Counted from the stretch's first letter, positions 24,104 through 32,755 are shown. The stretch: 64,000 bases of DNA from Acidaminobacter sp964416305 (GCA_964416305.1 CAYQDM010000007.1:54689-118688); one strand, 5' to 3'. Notes: generated by a model from the letters alone, not told the origin. A program made the numbers and translations.

Positions 24104-24187
24104 GTTAAATCGCATTTTTCGCCAGGTACTGAATGAAGCTGCTTAGGGCTTTGGAGGTGCCTGTTTGATGGGAAGGAGAGGTTTCAT

Positions 24188-24370
24188 ATGGGTGGTATAT
24201 CAACCTTTATCATTGCGGCTTTGATTATTGGACCGGGGCTGTTCTTTTTGGCCAGGGCGCTCAAGCGTGAAGCCGTGGATGGCAAGTGTCCGAGCTGCTC
24301 GCACAAAGACGGCTGCGGGACTTGCGCCAGCAGTTCCATTGTTAATTTTAAGAGCGCGGACGGTAAATAA
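24188..24370 (+). CDS. FeoB-associated Cys-rich membrane protein
   Basis: A 60-residue protein with a single N-terminal membrane helix (GGISTFIIAALIIGPGLFFLARALK) and a short cysteine-rich tail, CPSCSHKDGCGTC. Such proteins follow feoB in many Firmicutes and are annotated as FeoB-associated; an Fe-S or iron-binding role resembling FeoC is suggested but unproven. It lies 84 bp after feoB with GGAAGGAGAGG upstream of the ATG, and ends before a bidirectional terminator. Confidence 0.88.
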   Translation: MGGISTFIIAALIIGPGLFFLARALKREAVDGKCPSCSHKDGCGTCASSSIVNFKSADGK

Positions 24371-24398
24371 AGGATAGGGCTTATATACTTGCAAACAA

Positions 24399-24428
24399 AA
24401 AAGACCACGGGGTGTGGTCTTTTTTTAT
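24399..24428. terminator. Bidirectional terminator between feo operon and acetyltransferase
   Basis: AAAAAGACCAC-GGGG-TGTGGTCTTTTTTT. T-runs on both strands serve both converging units. Confidence 0.9.
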
Positions 24429-24448
24429 TTGAGGTCTCAATGTAACCG

Positions 24449-24973
24449 CTATAATTCGGAGGGACGCTCAATGACATAGGAGTGAACGTCCGCTTCATAA
24501 AAGCGTCTTGGATCGGTTAAATGCATGCCGATTTTCTCGAGGAAACGTTTGGACGCCCCGTGCTCAGGCCTGGAGGCAGCTACGATGCGTTTCAAATCCA
24601 GGACCTCAAAGCCATAGCGGATCAGAGCAGCGCCGACTTCCGCCGCGAAGCCCTGGTTCCAGTAAGTCTTTTGGAAACGCATGCTCATTTCAATTTCCTT
24701 GGAATGGTCGACGTGTTTGAGGCCCGCCCAGCCAATAAAAGCGCCGTTTTCTTTGAGGACGACGACCCAAATGCCAAGTCCCGGGTGTTTTTTGTAGTAC
24801 TGTCTCTGGCGCTTGACCGCTTTTTCGCAATCTGAAAAACTGACATCTAATCCAGAGAAGGAGATGGCATGGCTCATGACTTCCGGATCGTTTTCAAGCA
24901 CAAATAGCTCTTCGGCGTCTTCCTCGATGAATTCCCTAAGCAACAACCGTTCGGTTTCCAGGATCCTTTGCAT
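24449..24973 (-). CDS. GNAT-family N-acetyltransferase (RimJ/RimL type)
   Basis: A 174-residue GNAT protein. It starts ILETERLLLREFIEEDAEELF, typical of the RimJ/RimL branch, and the acetyl-CoA-binding region is seen in EIEMSMRFQKTYWNQGFAAEVGAALIRYGF and RIVAASRPEHGASKRFLEKIGMH. It transfers an acetyl group from acetyl-CoA to an amine, but the substrate cannot be read from sequence. It is a single gene convergent with the feo operon. Confidence 0.85.
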   Translation of the reverse strand: MQRILETERLLLREFIEEDAEELFVLENDPEVMSHAISFSGLDVSFSDCEKAVKRQRQYYKKHPGLGIWVVVLKENGAFIGWAGLKHVDHSKEIEMSMRFQKTYWNQGFAAEVGAALIRYGFEVLDLKRIVAASRPEHGASKRFLEKIGMHLTDPRRFYEADVHSYVIERPSEL

Positions 24974-25085
24974 GGTCGCCCTCCTCTCCGTCAGATAAGT
25001 TTATTCGCGTTACACTTTTACCCAAACTTGGCGTGGCATAACGCGGGATTTAAAAACTTGATGATGCTTGGTGTGGCGGGCGGGG

Positions 25086-25134
25086 TTGGACACCTGTATC
25101 CAAAATGAGGAAGTTGGTGTCTGCAGCTGGCACC
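25086..25134. repeat. Diverged GGTGTC-type repeats
   Basis: TTGGACACCTGTATCCAA (25086-25103) is an imperfect dyad, followed by TTGGTGTCTGCAGCTGGCAC at 25114. The block resembles the GGTGTCTGACACC family but without the exact 24-bp period. It fills much of the 236-bp gap before the histidine kinase. Confidence 0.5.
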
Positions 25135-25209
25135 TGCTCACCCCGTCTTCCCGCCCATCCATCAAAGTGATATAATTAACACCATTAGAAGTGAGGGAGG
25201 CTGGCGGCC

Positions 25210-26394
25210 GTGGGCTTTTGGATTTCCAGAGTGCTTTTGGGTGTCATACTGACTGCAGGACTCTTTTTTGAAGGCGCTTCCGATGGTCGCCTTTCCATTC
25301 TATTGGCACTATCTCTGCTCCTTCTCGTTCTCAACGCCATACGTTTGCCGGGGAAGCTCATGAATCCGGCAGAGTTTTCAGAGATCCTGATTGCGGCAAG
25401 CCTCGAGGCTGTTTCGCAGTACGCGGTTAATCCGTTTTTTTCGCTGGTGTATGTCGCTTTGATCTTTGAGCGGGCCTATGGGGCGAGGATTCCGGTTTCG
25501 CGATTCCAAAGGGACGTCGGTCGAGGTGTGGTTGGTTTCAGGTGGCACGCGGAGGAAAATCGACAAGAGCTGTCTTTTTTTTGGATCTTTTTACTTGTAG
25601 CCGGTGCAGCAGTCAAATACGGAGAGATCCTAAGGCGGGATCCGGCTTATTTTGATCTTGGGGGAGCTGTACAGTATTTGGGACTGTTGGCGGCGGTAGC
25701 CGTGGCGCTGCGCTTTGCCCAAGGTTATCGAAAAGAGAGGGATGAGCTTGCGCGTTTATCCAAGGAAATTGAAGTTCTGTCCGCCATCAACGAGCAAAAG
25801 AGAATTTCCAGGGAGTTGCACGACGCCTTGGGTCACGCTCTGACAGCTCAGATTATGCGGCTTGAAATGGCGGATCATTTTCTTGACGCAGGAAAACCGG
25901 GCGAGGCTGCTGAGCAGGTGACCTCAGCTAAAGCTGAAGGCCGCAGCATGCTGAGGTCAGTTCAGGAGATCGTGACGACCCTGAGGGATCCGGTTTGGGT
26001 GCGCTCGGACTTCGAGGCTTTGGCGGAGCGGGGCGACACAGTGGCGCTGCCAAACGGCAAGCAGATGGTCAAGCTAGATATAGTGGGAGATCTGTCGCTG
26101 CTCTCACCTCGGGCCAATCATGTCCTCTACAGGGCATTGCAGGAGAGCTTGACCAACGCGCGCCGCCATTCAAACGCTGAGCATGTTGTGGCGGCACTCA
26201 CGGTCGAGGAGGGCGGCGGAGCCGAACTGTTGGTCGAGAATGATGGACCGCTGGTGCAGGCGCCCGTTTTCCCCGGCAATGGACTTCGGGGCATGCAGGA
26301 GCGGGTATTGTCCTTGGGAGGGACTCTGAACTTTGGTCCTGTTCCTGGAGGCGGCTTTCGAATTGAAGTTTCGCTTCCGCCTCAGCCTCAATGA
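25210..26394 (+). CDS. Sensor histidine kinase (NarL/DesK type, HisKA_3)
   Basis: A 394-residue membrane kinase. There are about five hydrophobic segments in the first 170 residues with no obvious extracellular domain, then a dimerisation helix with the phospho-acceptor in KRISRELHDALGHALTAQI (H204), and an ATPase domain with YRALQESLTNARRHSNAEHV (N box) and GNGLRGMQERVLSLGG (G box). The partner is the NarL-type regulator 147 bp downstream. The gap between them holds a 24-bp repeat array. The signal is unknown; nearby ABC-2 exporter genes suggest membrane or drug stress. Start GTG 25210 follows GAGGGAGG. Confidence 0.88.
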   Translation: MGFWISRVLLGVILTAGLFFEGASDGRLSILLALSLLLLVLNAIRLPGKLMNPAEFSEILIAASLEAVSQYAVNPFFSLVYVALIFERAYGARIPVSRFQRDVGRGVVGFRWHAEENRQELSFFWIFLLVAGAAVKYGEILRRDPAYFDLGGAVQYLGLLAAVAVALRFAQGYRKERDELARLSKEIEVLSAINEQKRISRELHDALGHALTAQIMRLEMADHFLDAGKPGEAAEQVTSAKAEGRSMLRSVQEIVTTLRDPVWVRSDFEALAERGDTVALPNGKQMVKLDIVGDLSLLSPRANHVLYRALQESLTNARRHSNAEHVVAALTVEEGGGAELLVENDGPLVQAPVFPGNGLRGMQERVLSLGGTLNFGPVPGGGFRIEVSLPPQPQ

Positions 26395-26395
26395 C

Positions 26396-26460
26396 TTGGT
26401 GACGCGGACAGAATTTGAGTTGGGGACTGACACTCAGTTTGATTTGGTGCCAGAGCTGAC
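26396..26460 (+). repeat. 24-bp-period repeat array between kinase and regulator
   Basis: Units begin at 26396 (TTGGTGACGCGGACAG), 26420 (TTGGGGACTGACACTC) and 26444 (TTGGTGCCAGAGC), exactly 24 bp apart. It mixes the GACGCGGACA and GTGTC variants in one array, which ties the two repeat types together. Confidence 0.88.
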
Positions 26461-26540
26461 TCGATTTTTATACGCTTCATAATCACTTGCTTAGAGTATG
26501 AGAACGATAAATTATGTCGACCTGAAGGGGTGCATTTACC

Positions 26541-27233
26541 GTGATCCGAGTTGTGGTTATCGATGATCAGACACTGATAGCAGAAGGGCTGAAAATGCTG
26601 CTCTCAAAGGAACCGGATATTGAAGTGGTCGCTGTAGGGGCTAATGGCGATGCGGCGATTCAATTGGTCGTAGACTTTCAGCCAGAGGTTCTGCTGCTGG
26701 ATATCCGCATGCCTGAAATGGATGGCGTTGAAGCCATCCGAAGGCTGAGGGCCCGGGGGGAGAAAGTCAAAATCATCATCCTCACGACTTTCAACGATGA
26801 CCAGTATATCCACGAAGGCATGGCGCTGGGTGCTCAGGGTTATCTGTTGAAGGATGCCACGCCGGCGCAGATTGCGGAAGCCATCCGGGCAGTGGCGGGG
26901 GGCAGTTCGGTTATGGCAACCGGTGTCGCGGAGCGGGTGTTTCGTCAAAAGTCTGGAATCGAAGAGGCTGTGAGTTTGATGCCTGCAGAAAAATTTTCAC
27001 TCACACCGGAAGCGCCTGAACACAGGCTCGCTGAGTGTTTCAGAGATCTGACGGATCGCGAGAAAGATATAGTCGCCCTCGTTGCGGAGGGAAAGTCGAA
27101 TCTCGAAATTTCGGAGACGCTGTACCTGACGGAAGGCACCGTGAAGAATCACCTGACGAAGATCCTTGGGAAATGTGGTCTTAGAGATCGGACACAGCTG
27201 GCGGTACTATGGATCAGAGGCAGCTTGGAGTAG
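26541..27233 (+). CDS. NarL/LuxR-type response regulator
   Basis: A 230-residue regulator. The receiver domain has the acidic pair DD (8-9), the phospho-acceptor in LLLDIRMPEMDG (D54), and the lysine of GYLLKDA (about 104). The C-terminal HTH shows LTDREKDIVALVAEGKSNLEISETLYLTEGTVKNHLTKILGK in the order expected for LuxR-type DNA binding. The linker (about 125-160) is longer than usual. It is the likely partner of the upstream kinase. Start GTG 26541, with GAAGGGG upstream. Targets may include the lipoprotein-ABC operon downstream, by position only. Confidence 0.9.
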   Translation: MIRVVVIDDQTLIAEGLKMLLSKEPDIEVVAVGANGDAAIQLVVDFQPEVLLLDIRMPEMDGVEAIRRLRARGEKVKIIILTTFNDDQYIHEGMALGAQGYLLKDATPAQIAEAIRAVAGGSSVMATGVAERVFRQKSGIEEAVSLMPAEKFSLTPEAPEHRLAECFRDLTDREKDIVALVAEGKSNLEISETLYLTEGTVKNHLTKILGKCGLRDRTQLAVLWIRGSLE

Positions 27234-27247
27234 TGGTGGGGCTTACA

Positions 27248-27263
27248 GTGACCATCGGCAAAA
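27248..27263 (+). repeat. Dispersed motif GTGACCATCGGCAAAA
   Basis: A full copy just after the response regulator and directly ahead of its terminator. Confidence 0.6.
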
Positions 27264-27269
27264 AATAAA

Positions 27270-27321
27270 AAGAGGGGAAGTGGAGGCCTGAATTAAACCG
27301 GCATCCGCTTCCCCTTGTTTT
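27270..27321 (+). terminator. Intrinsic terminator of the response regulator
   Basis: AAGAGGGGAAGTGGAGGCC pairs with GGCATCCGCTTCCCCTT, followed by GTTTT. It may also stop the convergent small-protein genes. Confidence 0.85.
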
Positions 27322-27345
27322 GATTTCGAATTCGTGGCGCTTGCT

Positions 27346-27660
27346 TCAGCTATTCCAGAAGTACCTGAAAATTACTGTAAATATCAGAATTTGCACGACA
27401 AACACTTTCAGCAGCGCGAAAAGCGCTCGCTTTGGGCCGTTTAATCTGTAAAGTTTTGAAGCTCTGATCCCCGCGGGGATCCATACCACCAGCAAAACAA
27501 CCGCAAATAAGCCAATGGTCGCCACATATTCCATCAGCGGGTAGCCGAGGACCCGCCCGCCGGACATGATCTCCGGAATAAACGGCACGACCGCTGCGCT
27601 GATAATCCAGCCAAACAGAGCCAGAATCCAGCCGCCGCTTGACTTGTGGGACTCGAACAT
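27346..27660 (-). CDS. Small membrane protein of unknown function
   Basis: A 104-residue protein not recognised as a named family. It has three likely membrane helices: ILALFGWIISAAVVPFIPEIM, VATIGLFAVVLLVVWIPAGI, and ALLKVFVVQILIFTVIFRYF. A basic linker (RASKLYRLNGPKRAL) lies between the second and third. It follows another small membrane protein by 19 bp on the same strand, so they probably form an operon. Converges on the response regulator. Confidence 0.7.
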   Translation of the reverse strand: MFESHKSSGGWILALFGWIISAAVVPFIPEIMSGGRVLGYPLMEYVATIGLFAVVLLVVWIPAGIRASKLYRLNGPKRALFALLKVFVVQILIFTVIFRYFWNS

Positions 27661-27679
27661 AATATCACCACCTAAGTTT

Positions 27680-27952
27680 TCAGTGAGGGAACATCAGCTC
27701 CGCTGTGGTCCAGGCTGCGACCAGCAGTCCGATCAGAACCGGGATCAGGAGCAGGATAGCCCTCCCTTTATGTAGGAAAATTGAGATCAGACCAAGCACC
27801 AGCCCGGCAATGGCAAAGAGCGCAATAAGCGGAGACGGGAGCGGGAGTCGGACTGTGTTCGAAAACTTCAAAGCCATGAGAACGACAAACAAAACACCCA
27901 GGTACACTGCCCATTTGCCAGCGTTATCTTTTGGCATCATTGTGACTTTCAT
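27680..27952 (-). CDS. Small membrane protein of unknown function
   Basis: A 90-residue protein with about three hydrophobic segments (WAVYLGVLFVVLMALKF, LIALFAIAGLVLGLISIFL, AILLLIPVLIGLLVAAWT) and a short basic loop HKGR between the last two. No family is recognised. It is the first gene of a two-gene minus-strand unit and diverges from the lipoprotein-ABC operon across about 310 bp that contains repeats. Confidence 0.65.
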   Translation of the reverse strand: MKVTMMPKDNAGKWAVYLGVLFVVLMALKFSNTVRLPLPSPLIALFAIAGLVLGLISIFLHKGRAILLLIPVLIGLLVAAWTTAELMFPH

Positions 27953-28096
27953 TGACTGCGCCTTCTTTCATGTTAGTTTTGACGTAGGGTGAGTGGGGTA
28001 AGTTCCGTGATTAGCCTTCTTGTTATTTATACCCACGAAAGGATAAAAATGATGTTTTTGCCGAAGTTTCTGGTGCAGCTCTAGCACCAGATTCAG

Positions 28097-28145
28097 TTTG
28101 GTGTCAGTCACTCAGCTGAGTTTGGTGTCAGACACTCACTCAATT
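28097..28145 (+). repeat. 24-bp-period repeats, GTGTCAG variant
   Basis: TTTGGTGTCAGTCACTCAGC at 28097 and TTTGGTGTCAGACACTCACT at 28121, exactly 24 bp apart. A related TCTGGTGCAGCTCTAGCACC block precedes them at 28069. These fill the middle of the 310-bp gap 27953-28262. Nothing else is recognised there. Confidence 0.8.
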
Positions 28146-28262
28146 CATGACTCAAGTCACCCTCACATCATGACTTTGGAGAGGCGAAAGCGTCTCAGGG
28201 AAGTGCTACACTGTGAGTAGAGCAAAACCAAACTATGTAAATTCGTGTGAGGAGTGATAGAG

Positions 28263-29273
28263 ATGTTGGAGGGAAGATGGGGGACCATCGGCAGAAAAAT
28301 CTTTAATGGGAAAAGGGCTGGGGGACTGGCTCTATTCCTGGCGCTGATCATGACGGCGGCAGGGTGCTCTGGTGGCGCCTACGACAAGCTGATGAAGGCG
28401 GAGGCGAAGACGGACGCGGCAGTGACGGGCGTGACAACGACAAAGATCACGCTGGAAAACGATTTCGACACCGCAGGTCTGTCGGCGGAAGCATTGAAAA
28501 TGATGAACTACATGAAAAAAGTCACCTACGAGGGGACGGCACGCTACGACCACGGGCTTGGGCAGGTGGCCAGCGACCTCTACCTGAGCATGGGCGGGAT
28601 TGGCTTTGACGCGGAGCTTTACACTTTTGAGGGGGAGACTTACGTCAAGCTGCCGGTCATGAAGAAGTACATGAACGTTAAGGATCTGATGAAAGTTGAA
28701 GGCGCTCAGGCTGCGGCTGAGATCCAGGGTGAATTCCTCTCTGAGGCGTCGCTGGAAAGATTGGGCGCCATTTGGAGTTCGGTGGCGACGCCGGACAACG
28801 TAAAAAAGACGGGCAGTGCGCTGCTTAGAACGGATTCCGGGGACTTGAAGACAACGCGTTACACGGTTGAAGTGGATCCGGAGGTGGTACAGGCAGCGCT
28901 GATCGAATCCGCAAGGGTGATTACTGAGGATTTGGCGGAGAAAAACACGCAGACGGATTTTTCCGCAGCCATAGGAGAGATGACGGAGATCGAGATCGAT
29001 GAGGTGTCCATGATCTCCGAGATTTCCTCCAGCGGCTACGTAGTCAGGGATGATGTGGTGATCCGCTATCATCAGCCGGGGCTTGAGACCAGCATCCGCA
29101 TCGAAATCATCCGTGATCAGCTTGACCAGGCAGTCGAACTGAACCTGCCTGAAATCACTGCCTCGGAGTTATACACCAGCGAGGAGCTGGACCGGGAAAT
29201 GCCGGGGGCGCTAGATGACCTTCTCGGCACTTTTGGGATTCAAACAACGGACGACACAAGCGAGGCGAGGTGA
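28263..29273 (+). CDS. Putative lipoprotein of ABC-2 exporter operon
   Basis: A 336-residue secreted protein. An N-terminal signal peptide ends in a lipobox (LALIMTAAGCSGG, Cys about 36). The mature part is rich in strands and acidic residues (VTYEGTARYDHGLGQVASDLYLSMGG, LKTTRYTVEVDPEV) and resembles general LolA/LppX-like substrate-carrier lipoproteins only in outline; no family is confidently recognised. Start ATG 28263 has GGAG 8 bp upstream; a GTG at 28254 is possible. A copy of the GACCATCGGCA motif falls inside its first codons (28283). It overlaps the ABC ATPase gene by 4 bp if the latter uses GTG 29270. Confidence 0.68.
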   Translation: MLEGRWGTIGRKIFNGKRAGGLALFLALIMTAAGCSGGAYDKLMKAEAKTDAAVTGVTTTKITLENDFDTAGLSAEALKMMNYMKKVTYEGTARYDHGLGQVASDLYLSMGGIGFDAELYTFEGETYVKLPVMKKYMNVKDLMKVEGAQAAAEIQGEFLSEASLERLGAIWSSVATPDNVKKTGSALLRTDSGDLKTTRYTVEVDPEVVQAALIESARVITEDLAEKNTQTDFSAAIGEMTEIEIDEVSMISEISSSGYVVRDDVVIRYHQPGLETSIRIEIIRDQLDQAVELNLPEITASELYTSEELDREMPGALDDLLGTFGIQTTDDTSEAR

Positions 29274-29278
29274 GCACC

Positions 29279-30217
29279 ATGCTGCAGACCATTGAACTGA
29301 CGAAGCGCTTCGGTGCGACCCTTGCTGTGGACGCGCTGTCCATAGAAGTCAAGAAGGGCGACCTGGTCGGCCTGCTGGGACCTAACGGCGCCGGCAAGTC
29401 GACGACTATTTCCATGATCGCGACGCTGCTCGAACCGGACAGCGGAAAAATTCTCTACAACGGGCAGGATCTCATGGCACGTCCCGAGGCCATTCGGAAG
29501 GGGCTTGGGTTCGTGCCGCAGAATATCGCCCTCTACCAGGACCTGTCCGGCCGGGACAATCTCAAATTCTGGGGCCGTCTTTACGGGCTGAAGGGGGATC
29601 TTCTTAAGAAGAGGATCGACGAGGTCTCGGAGATCATTGGGATCTCAGACCGGCTCAAAGACAAGGTCAAAGCCTACTCCGGCGGCATGAAGCGCCGGCT
29701 CAACATAGGCGCCGCGCTGCTGCACCAGCCCGAATTCCTGATCATGGATGAACCTACGGTGGGCATTGATCCCCAATCCCGCAATCACATTCTGGATGCG
29801 GTGAAAGCGCTGAATCGCGAGGGGATGACCATCCTTTACACGAGCCACTACATGGAAGAAGTCGAGGAACTGTGCCGGACTATTTATATCATGGATCTTG
29901 GAAAACTGATCGCCTCCGGGACCAAGGACACCCTCCTGGCGGCGGCCGGCGGCGGTGAGGAAGTGACGGTGAAGTTTGAGACGGTGTCTGAGTCTCTAAT
30001 CAGCGGCCTAAAAAACCTGAATGGACTGATCGCTCTGGCTCAGACGCCTGATGCGCCTCAGACTGTGACCCTCAGTTTTGGGGGCGACGGAGGCCACCTG
30101 AAGCCGGTGATAGAGCTGGCGACCGAGCTGGGTCATCCGCTGATTTCCGTGGACGTCAGCAAGCCAAACCTGGAGTCGGTGTTCCTGAAACTCACCGGCA
30201 AAGCCCTTAGAGACTAG
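29279..30217 (+). CDS. ABC-2 type exporter ATP-binding protein
   Basis: A 312-residue ABC ATPase. Visible are Walker A GPNGAGKSTT, a Q-loop (VPQNIALYQDLSG), the signature YSGGMKRRLNIGAAL, Walker B FLIMDEPTVGID, and the switch His in ILYTSHYMEEVEELC. A C-terminal extension of about 80 residues is common in drug, lipid or Na+ exporters of this class. Two permease genes follow directly, the first 13 bp away. Start ATG 29279 has GCGAGGTGAG upstream; GTG 29270 is an alternative. Substrate unknown; the lipoprotein and two-component system nearby suggest envelope-active compounds. Confidence 0.92.
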   Translation: MLQTIELTKRFGATLAVDALSIEVKKGDLVGLLGPNGAGKSTTISMIATLLEPDSGKILYNGQDLMARPEAIRKGLGFVPQNIALYQDLSGRDNLKFWGRLYGLKGDLLKKRIDEVSEIIGISDRLKDKVKAYSGGMKRRLNIGAALLHQPEFLIMDEPTVGIDPQSRNHILDAVKALNREGMTILYTSHYMEEVEELCRTIYIMDLGKLIASGTKDTLLAAAGGGEEVTVKFETVSESLISGLKNLNGLIALAQTPDAPQTVTLSFGGDGGHLKPVIELATELGHPLISVDVSKPNLESVFLKLTGKALRD

Positions 30218-30230
30218 AAAGGCGGCGGAA

Positions 30231-31640
30231 ATGATGTGGTCTATGATGTGGTCTCTTTGGAAGAAGGATTTCAAGACCTATATGGCAGACCGGCAGGCGA
30301 TTTTTACGATCTTTTTGATGCCGGTGGTGATTTCGACGATTTTGGGCTTTTCGCTGCAGTCCATGTTCGGCACGGCGGGCGGGGTTTCTCGGATAGAGCC
30401 TCTTGAGCTGGCGGTGGTTAAGGGTTATGAGGGTGCTGGTGGGGTGACCATCGGCAATAATTACAGTTTTGAGGCGTTTATGGAGGACCTGTCGGCGAAC
30501 CCGGTGGGGGCGAGGGTGGTCGCGGAGATGGGCGAGGACCAGATGCGCGGCTACTTTGGGGACGTGGATCCGGAGGCGATCTTCTTTGAGGATTTCCTGG
30601 GGTCGCCTGAGCTGGCCCAGACGCTGCGGTACACAGTGACAGACCTGGCGACGGCGGAGCGACGACTGGCCGCGGACGAAATCGCGGGTATCGTGGTGCT
30701 GCCGGAGAATTTTGTCCGGGGTATGTACGTGAACCTATTGACGCCGCTGCGGTCTGAAGTGGAGATTGCGTTCGTCGAGAACACAGCGCGCAGGGTGAGC
30801 TCGAAGCTTGCGAAGATGATGCTGGAGGGCTTTGTCGGGTATCTGGACAGTGTTATTGACAATAAAAATGTGCTGATCGAGCAGCATATTGCGGCGGGGA
30901 TTGCCCTGGAGGATACGGACTGGGGACTGCGGCCGGAAAGCGGGCTGACGCTGGAACAGCGAGGTGTGCGTGCCCTTAAGCCGGTGGACAGCAAGGGGTA
31001 CTACACGGTCGCCATGATGTCCATGTTTCTGCTGTTTACGGCGGCGCTGGGGGGCTATCTGCTCCTGGAAGAGAAGCGGCAGTTGACCTATGACCGCCAA
31101 CGTGCCGCAGGGCTTAGCCGATGGTCCATTCTGCTCGGCAAGCTCGCACTGATTGACGCGGTCGCGCTGATTCAGATATTGCTGATGATCGTCTGGTCGA
31201 CGCTGATTTTCAGGATCTCCTGGGGGTCGCCTGTGGCGCTGGCCGTCATTACTATGGCAACCGTGCTCGGCATTGGCGGTCTTGGACTGCTGTTCATGAC
31301 GGTGGCGGCGGCTTTTGACAACATCATGATTTCCAAGGTGTTTGAGAATGGGCTGAACCAGGTGCTGGCGCTGGTCGGCGGGGCGTATATCCCCATTGAG
31401 ACCATGCCGGCGCTGATTCAGAAGGTGGCGCTGATCCCAATCAACGGAGTAATTCTGAAGGCGTATCTCTACAATATGATGGGGTACAGCCTGCCGGAGC
31501 TGATGCCTTATGTGGGGCTCATTCTGCTCAACGGCTTGGTGTTTTCGGCGGCGGGCATTCTGGTGTTCAGATTCAAGGAGGTGAAGGTGCATGCTCTCCA
31601 TAATGTATCGAAGGCTGTGGATGCAGAGTCAGTCCTATAA
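30231..31640 (+). CDS. ABC-2 type transporter permease
   Basis: A 469-residue permease with the ABC-2 layout: a first helix after a short basic N-terminus (FTIFLMPVVISTILGFSL), a large extracytoplasmic loop (about 40-260), then a cluster of about five helices (YTVAMMSMFLLFTAALGGYLL through LMPYVGLILLNGLVFSAAGILVF). The central YDRQRAAGLSRWSILLGKL is the usual coupling region. The loop includes GVTIGNNYS, encoded by a GTGACCATCGGCAA motif copy (30444). It overlaps the next permease gene by 50 bp. It probably forms a heterodimeric channel with that gene. Confidence 0.86.
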   Translation: MMWSMMWSLWKKDFKTYMADRQAIFTIFLMPVVISTILGFSLQSMFGTAGGVSRIEPLELAVVKGYEGAGGVTIGNNYSFEAFMEDLSANPVGARVVAEMGEDQMRGYFGDVDPEAIFFEDFLGSPELAQTLRYTVTDLATAERRLAADEIAGIVVLPENFVRGMYVNLLTPLRSEVEIAFVENTARRVSSKLAKMMLEGFVGYLDSVIDNKNVLIEQHIAAGIALEDTDWGLRPESGLTLEQRGVRALKPVDSKGYYTVAMMSMFLLFTAALGGYLLLEEKRQLTYDRQRAAGLSRWSILLGKLALIDAVALIQILLMIVWSTLIFRISWGSPVALAVITMATVLGIGGLGLLFMTVAAAFDNIMISKVFENGLNQVLALVGGAYIPIETMPALIQKVALIPINGVILKAYLYNMMGYSLPELMPYVGLILLNGLVFSAAGILVFRFKEVKVHALHNVSKAVDAESVL

Positions 31641-32748
31641 GATTATGCTTATTATGACGCTGATCGCGCTGGTCATCAACTTTGCCTTCGGGGGCATGAA
31701 CCAGAATTATGAACCGGCCATGGACGTGGTGGATCTGGACGGGACTGTGATGTCGGCGGAGTTCGCGGCGCGGCTGACTGCGGCCGAAGGGCAGCGGGTG
31801 ACGGTGCTGGACGCGCTGGACGAGAAGCGGGTGCAGATGAAGGTCGCGGGGGCGCTGGTGATTCATGAGGGGTTTTCTGCGGCTTTGGCTGAGGGGAAAG
31901 TGCCAAGACTGGAGCTGGTGTCCCTGAAGCAGGATGCTGAGGTGATGACCCTTGAATACAATATTGAGCGGGCCTTTGACCAGTTTATGTCTTACAGGTC
32001 ACTGGCGCTGGATTTTGAGGCGGCGGCCCTAAGGGCGGGTGTCGAGACGGAAGGTGCTTATGAGCGGACTTACAGCCGTCTCGTCGAGGTCAATGATGCC
32101 CGGGAGACTTTGAATGTGGTGACGGAAGGCGGATCCCAGCGGGATTTGAATGCGGAGATTGGCATGTACCGGATTCTCGGTTTCTTGATTATGTTTACAG
32201 CGTTTACGACGGTGATTGCCGCAGCGGAAATCGTGGAGGAAAAGCAGCATTATACCTGGCAGCGGACGCTGGTGGCGCCGGTGCGCAGACTGGGCATCAT
32301 AACCGGCCACGTGGCGGTGGCCTTTGTGGTGGGCATGATCCAGCTGGTGGTGACGCTGCTGGCGGGGCAGTATTTGTTTGGTTTGGAGTTCGGTGTGAAT
32401 ATGGGCGGCCTGCTGGTGGTGGGGGCGCTGTATATACTGACTATGGGCGCCTTTGGGCTTTTCGTCACGTCCTTTGCCAAGAGTCCGAATGCCCTCGGCG
32501 GCATTGTGTCCATTCTGTTGACTTCCATGGCGATGCTGGGTGGCTGCATGTGGCCCCTGGAGATGGTGTCCAGCAAGATTCTGATTGCCCTCTCCTGGAT
32601 CACTCCGCATAGGTGGGCCTTCGACGCCATGCGCGCCATAGGGGCTGACGGTGTGACCCTGGCCTCCCAGAGTTTTGAATTAATGATGCTGGCCGGAATG
32701 ACTGTGCTCATGATGGGCGTGGGCGTGCTGCGTCTGAGAGATGAATGA
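31591..32748 (+). CDS. ABC-2 type transporter permease
   Basis: A 385-residue partner of the preceding permease, with the same plan: helix at about 18-33 (LIMTLIALVINFAFGG), a large outer loop, then five helices (MYRILGFLIMFTAFTTVIAAAEIV, VAVAFVVGMIQLVVTLLAGQYLF, and so on). The sequence QRTLVAPVRRLGIITGH marks the coupling helix. The ATG lies 50 bp inside the previous gene, with AAGGAGGTGAAGG upstream, so they are translationally coupled. A 24-bp repeat array begins 7 bp after the stop; no clear terminator is seen. Confidence 0.86.
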   Translation: MLSIMYRRLWMQSQSYKIMLIMTLIALVINFAFGGMNQNYEPAMDVVDLDGTVMSAEFAARLTAAEGQRVTVLDALDEKRVQMKVAGALVIHEGFSAALAEGKVPRLELVSLKQDAEVMTLEYNIERAFDQFMSYRSLALDFEAAALRAGVETEGAYERTYSRLVEVNDARETLNVVTEGGSQRDLNAEIGMYRILGFLIMFTAFTTVIAAAEIVEEKQHYTWQRTLVAPVRRLGIITGHVAVAFVVGMIQLVVTLLAGQYLFGLEFGVNMGGLLVVGALYILTMGAFGLFVTSFAKSPNALGGIVSILLTSMAMLGGCMWPLEMVSSKILIALSWITPHRWAFDAMRAIGADGVTLASQSFELMMLAGMTVLMMGVGVLRLRDE

Positions 32749-32755
32749 TTTAAGT

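Noticed and set aside
30444..30457. In-gene copies of ACCATCGGC as mobile insertions
   Set aside because: The codons ACC-ATC-GGC (Thr-Ile-Gly) make in-gene matches plausible by chance (also at 1317, 23734, 28283, 55546), so only intergenic copies are used as evidence.
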